From Chloroflexota bacterium (GTDB lineage Bacteria > Chloroflexota > Dehalococcoidia > SZUA-161 > SpSt-899): 7,588 nt of DNA. Of the stretch, positions 6,521 through 7,588 are shown in pieces. The DNA lies in assembly GCA_018725425.1 (NCBI GenBank), contig QLUL01000046.1, positions 1-7,588 on the forward strand, in the 5' to 3' direction. The translations under genes and the position numbers were made by a program. The notes beneath the pieces were generated by a model. That model was not told the origin of the DNA, searched no databases, and worked only from the letters and a program-made list of their open reading frames with translations. The stretch's first letter is position 1. The number at the start of each line of letters is the position of its first letter.

Positions 6521-7588
6521 TCAAGCCGTTGCAGGCTGGCCGAACAGTTCGGCCGGGGCGGGCAACCTCAGCACGTTCAGGATCTGCTGTTGGACACTAT
6601 TCAACCTGGCGAACTGAGACTTGACCAGATTCCTGTTAGCGCTCCGGGCGTAGACGACGCTGTAATGGGCAAACGCTTTCAGAATTCGGCGCACAGTGGG
6701 CCGCAGATGATCTCGGCCCTCCGGCATCAAGCCATGGATTGGCTCTTGCCGTTCGGCCAGCACCCGGCGAACCTGCCGCTCAATCAGTCCCGCAACCAGG
6801 CAACCAACCATAATCAAGAAGATCAAGCTGACGATTCGACGCGGGTTCTTCAAGAAAATCGGCCCGACCAGAAAGAGTTGGTTGATCAGGCGGAAGCAAT
6901 GCTCGACCTTGTACTGCCCCTTCCACTCTTGCAACAGGCTGGCGTCATCCAGGGCCACTGCCGGGCCGCCAGCCACCAGCAGATAGACACCGTCCAACTC
7001 GCTGTCCTGCATTGCCTTCTCGTGATCCACCGTGTACAACAATTCAAAGGGTCCTTCGGGTTGGTCAAGGTGTCCCACGACCTGAATGTCAAAGTAGCGT
7101 TGAGCAGGTCGATTCTTGAAAGCCTTCTGCTGCACACGGCGGGTGATAATTTCCGGCGTTTTGTAGTCATACTTGTTGACCAAACCCTGAATGCGTTGGA
7201 TTTCCGCCTCAATAGCTGCCATCTCATCCTGGCGGCGCTTCGCTTCTCGCTTCGCCAAAGCGCTGGAATGGATGTACAGGTGCCGCACCGGGTATTCGTC
7301 ACCGCTGTCGGGGTCTGTCAATGTGACTGTGTGTCCCACCCCCCGATAGATTGTGCGCTGCTCTGCTTCTTTGCCGGTGTCCCGCTGGGCAACGTAGGGC
7401 AGTTCCGTCCACCTCTGCCCCGCATCCAACAACTCTCGCAAGGTTTGGCGGTGATGGTCTTGCATCGTAACTGGCCCAATGTAACCTACCCCCAGCCGCA
7501 GCCAGGCCAGTTGATTCTCCTCCGTCGGCATCTTGCGATCTCCCAGAACGATGACCTGATCCAGGGGTAGCAACCTCGCCAACTGCGC
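6521..7588 (-). CDS. IS1634-family transposase, C-terminal part (runs off the window)
   Basis: This is a DDE transposase that cuts and joins DNA during movement of an IS1634-type (IS4-related) element. The frame is open to the right edge, so the TTG at 7582 is not a real start. Family members are about 550 residues, so roughly the N-terminal third lies outside. Counting from that TTG, VIVLGDRKM carries Asp15, which fits the second catalytic Asp. LDGVYLLV at 196-203 precedes QEWKGQYKVEHCFR at 218-231, where Glu227 fits the catalytic Glu. VGPIFLKNPRRI at 239-250 leads into a hydrophobic helix (251-267) and LIERQVRRVL, all typical of the family. Residues 107-135 are a charged, coiled-coil-like segment. 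There is no frameshift or internal stop in the visible part, so it may be intact. It reads toward thi4 and ends about 200 bases before the thi4 promoter. Confidence 0.87.
   Translation of the reverse strand, partial: AQLARLLPLDQVIVLGDRKMPTEENQLAWLRLGVGYIGPVTMQDHHRQTLRELLDAGQRWTELPYVAQRDTGKEAEQRTIYRGVGHTVTLTDPDSGDEYPVRHLYIHSSALAKREAKRRQDEMAAIEAEIQRIQGLVNKYDYKTPEIITRRVQQKAFKNRPAQRYFDIQVVGHLDQPEGPFELLYTVDHEKAMQDSELDGVYLLVAGGPAVALDDASLLQEWKGQYKVEHCFRLINQLFLVGPIFLKNPRRIVSLIFLIMVGCLVAGLIERQVRRVLAERQEPIHGLMPEGRDHLRPTVRRILKAFAHYSVVYARSANRNLVKSQFARLNSVQQQILNVLRLPAPAELFGQPATA
6521..7588 (-). mobile_element. Insertion sequence, IS1634-like, partial
   Basis: The element is inferred from its transposase. 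Its 3' end must lie somewhere between about 6319 and 6520, and its 5' end is outside the window. Terminal inverted repeats and target duplication cannot be checked here. Confidence 0.7.

Noticed and set aside
6455..7570. Long plus-strand open frame of 371 codons opposite the transposase
   Set aside because: Its translation has no recognisable family signal, whereas the minus-strand frame gives clear IS1634 transposase motifs over the same bases.

Overview
The window looks bacterial. Two sigma-70-type promoters with 17-nt spacers are readable, and several starts have AGGAGG-like ribosome sites. A copper P-type ATPase next to a CsoR repressor, a Thi4-type thiazole synthase and an IS1634-like transposase would fit an anaerobic or thermophilic environmental bacterium. 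A Chloroflexota-like lineage is my guess, but nothing here settles the taxonomy.

Left part (1-1727): the last codons of an unidentified plus-strand gene are followed by a full type II glycerate 2-kinase (128-1498). A roughly 230-base gap follows, into which the kinase and csoR converge.

Copper block (1728-4382, minus strand): a Cu(I)-exporting P1B-type ATPase (copA) is followed by csoR. The 80-base gap between them holds a well-formed promoter. A 9+9 bp palindrome with C and G tracts lies just downstream of the -10 box and fits a CsoR operator that autoregulates csoR. No matching operator is visible upstream of copA.

Thiazole block (4519-6318, minus strand): a strong promoter and a leader of about 190 nt precede thi4. 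The thi4 stop overlaps by four bases the start of an uncharacterised 263-residue protein rich in possible metal ligands near its C-terminus. This Thi4 keeps a cysteine at the position of the sulfur-donating cysteine of the yeast suicide enzyme. No TPP riboswitch is seen.

Right edge (6521-7588, minus strand): the C-terminal two thirds of an IS1634-type transposase runs off the window and reads toward thi4. Its boundary with the thi4 promoter region cannot be placed from this window.

All minus-strand genes run in one direction (transposase, thi4, unknown gene, copA, csoR), so read-through from thi4 into copA is possible. The most unusual element is the translationally coupled pair of a Cys-containing Thi4 and the uncharacterised protein.
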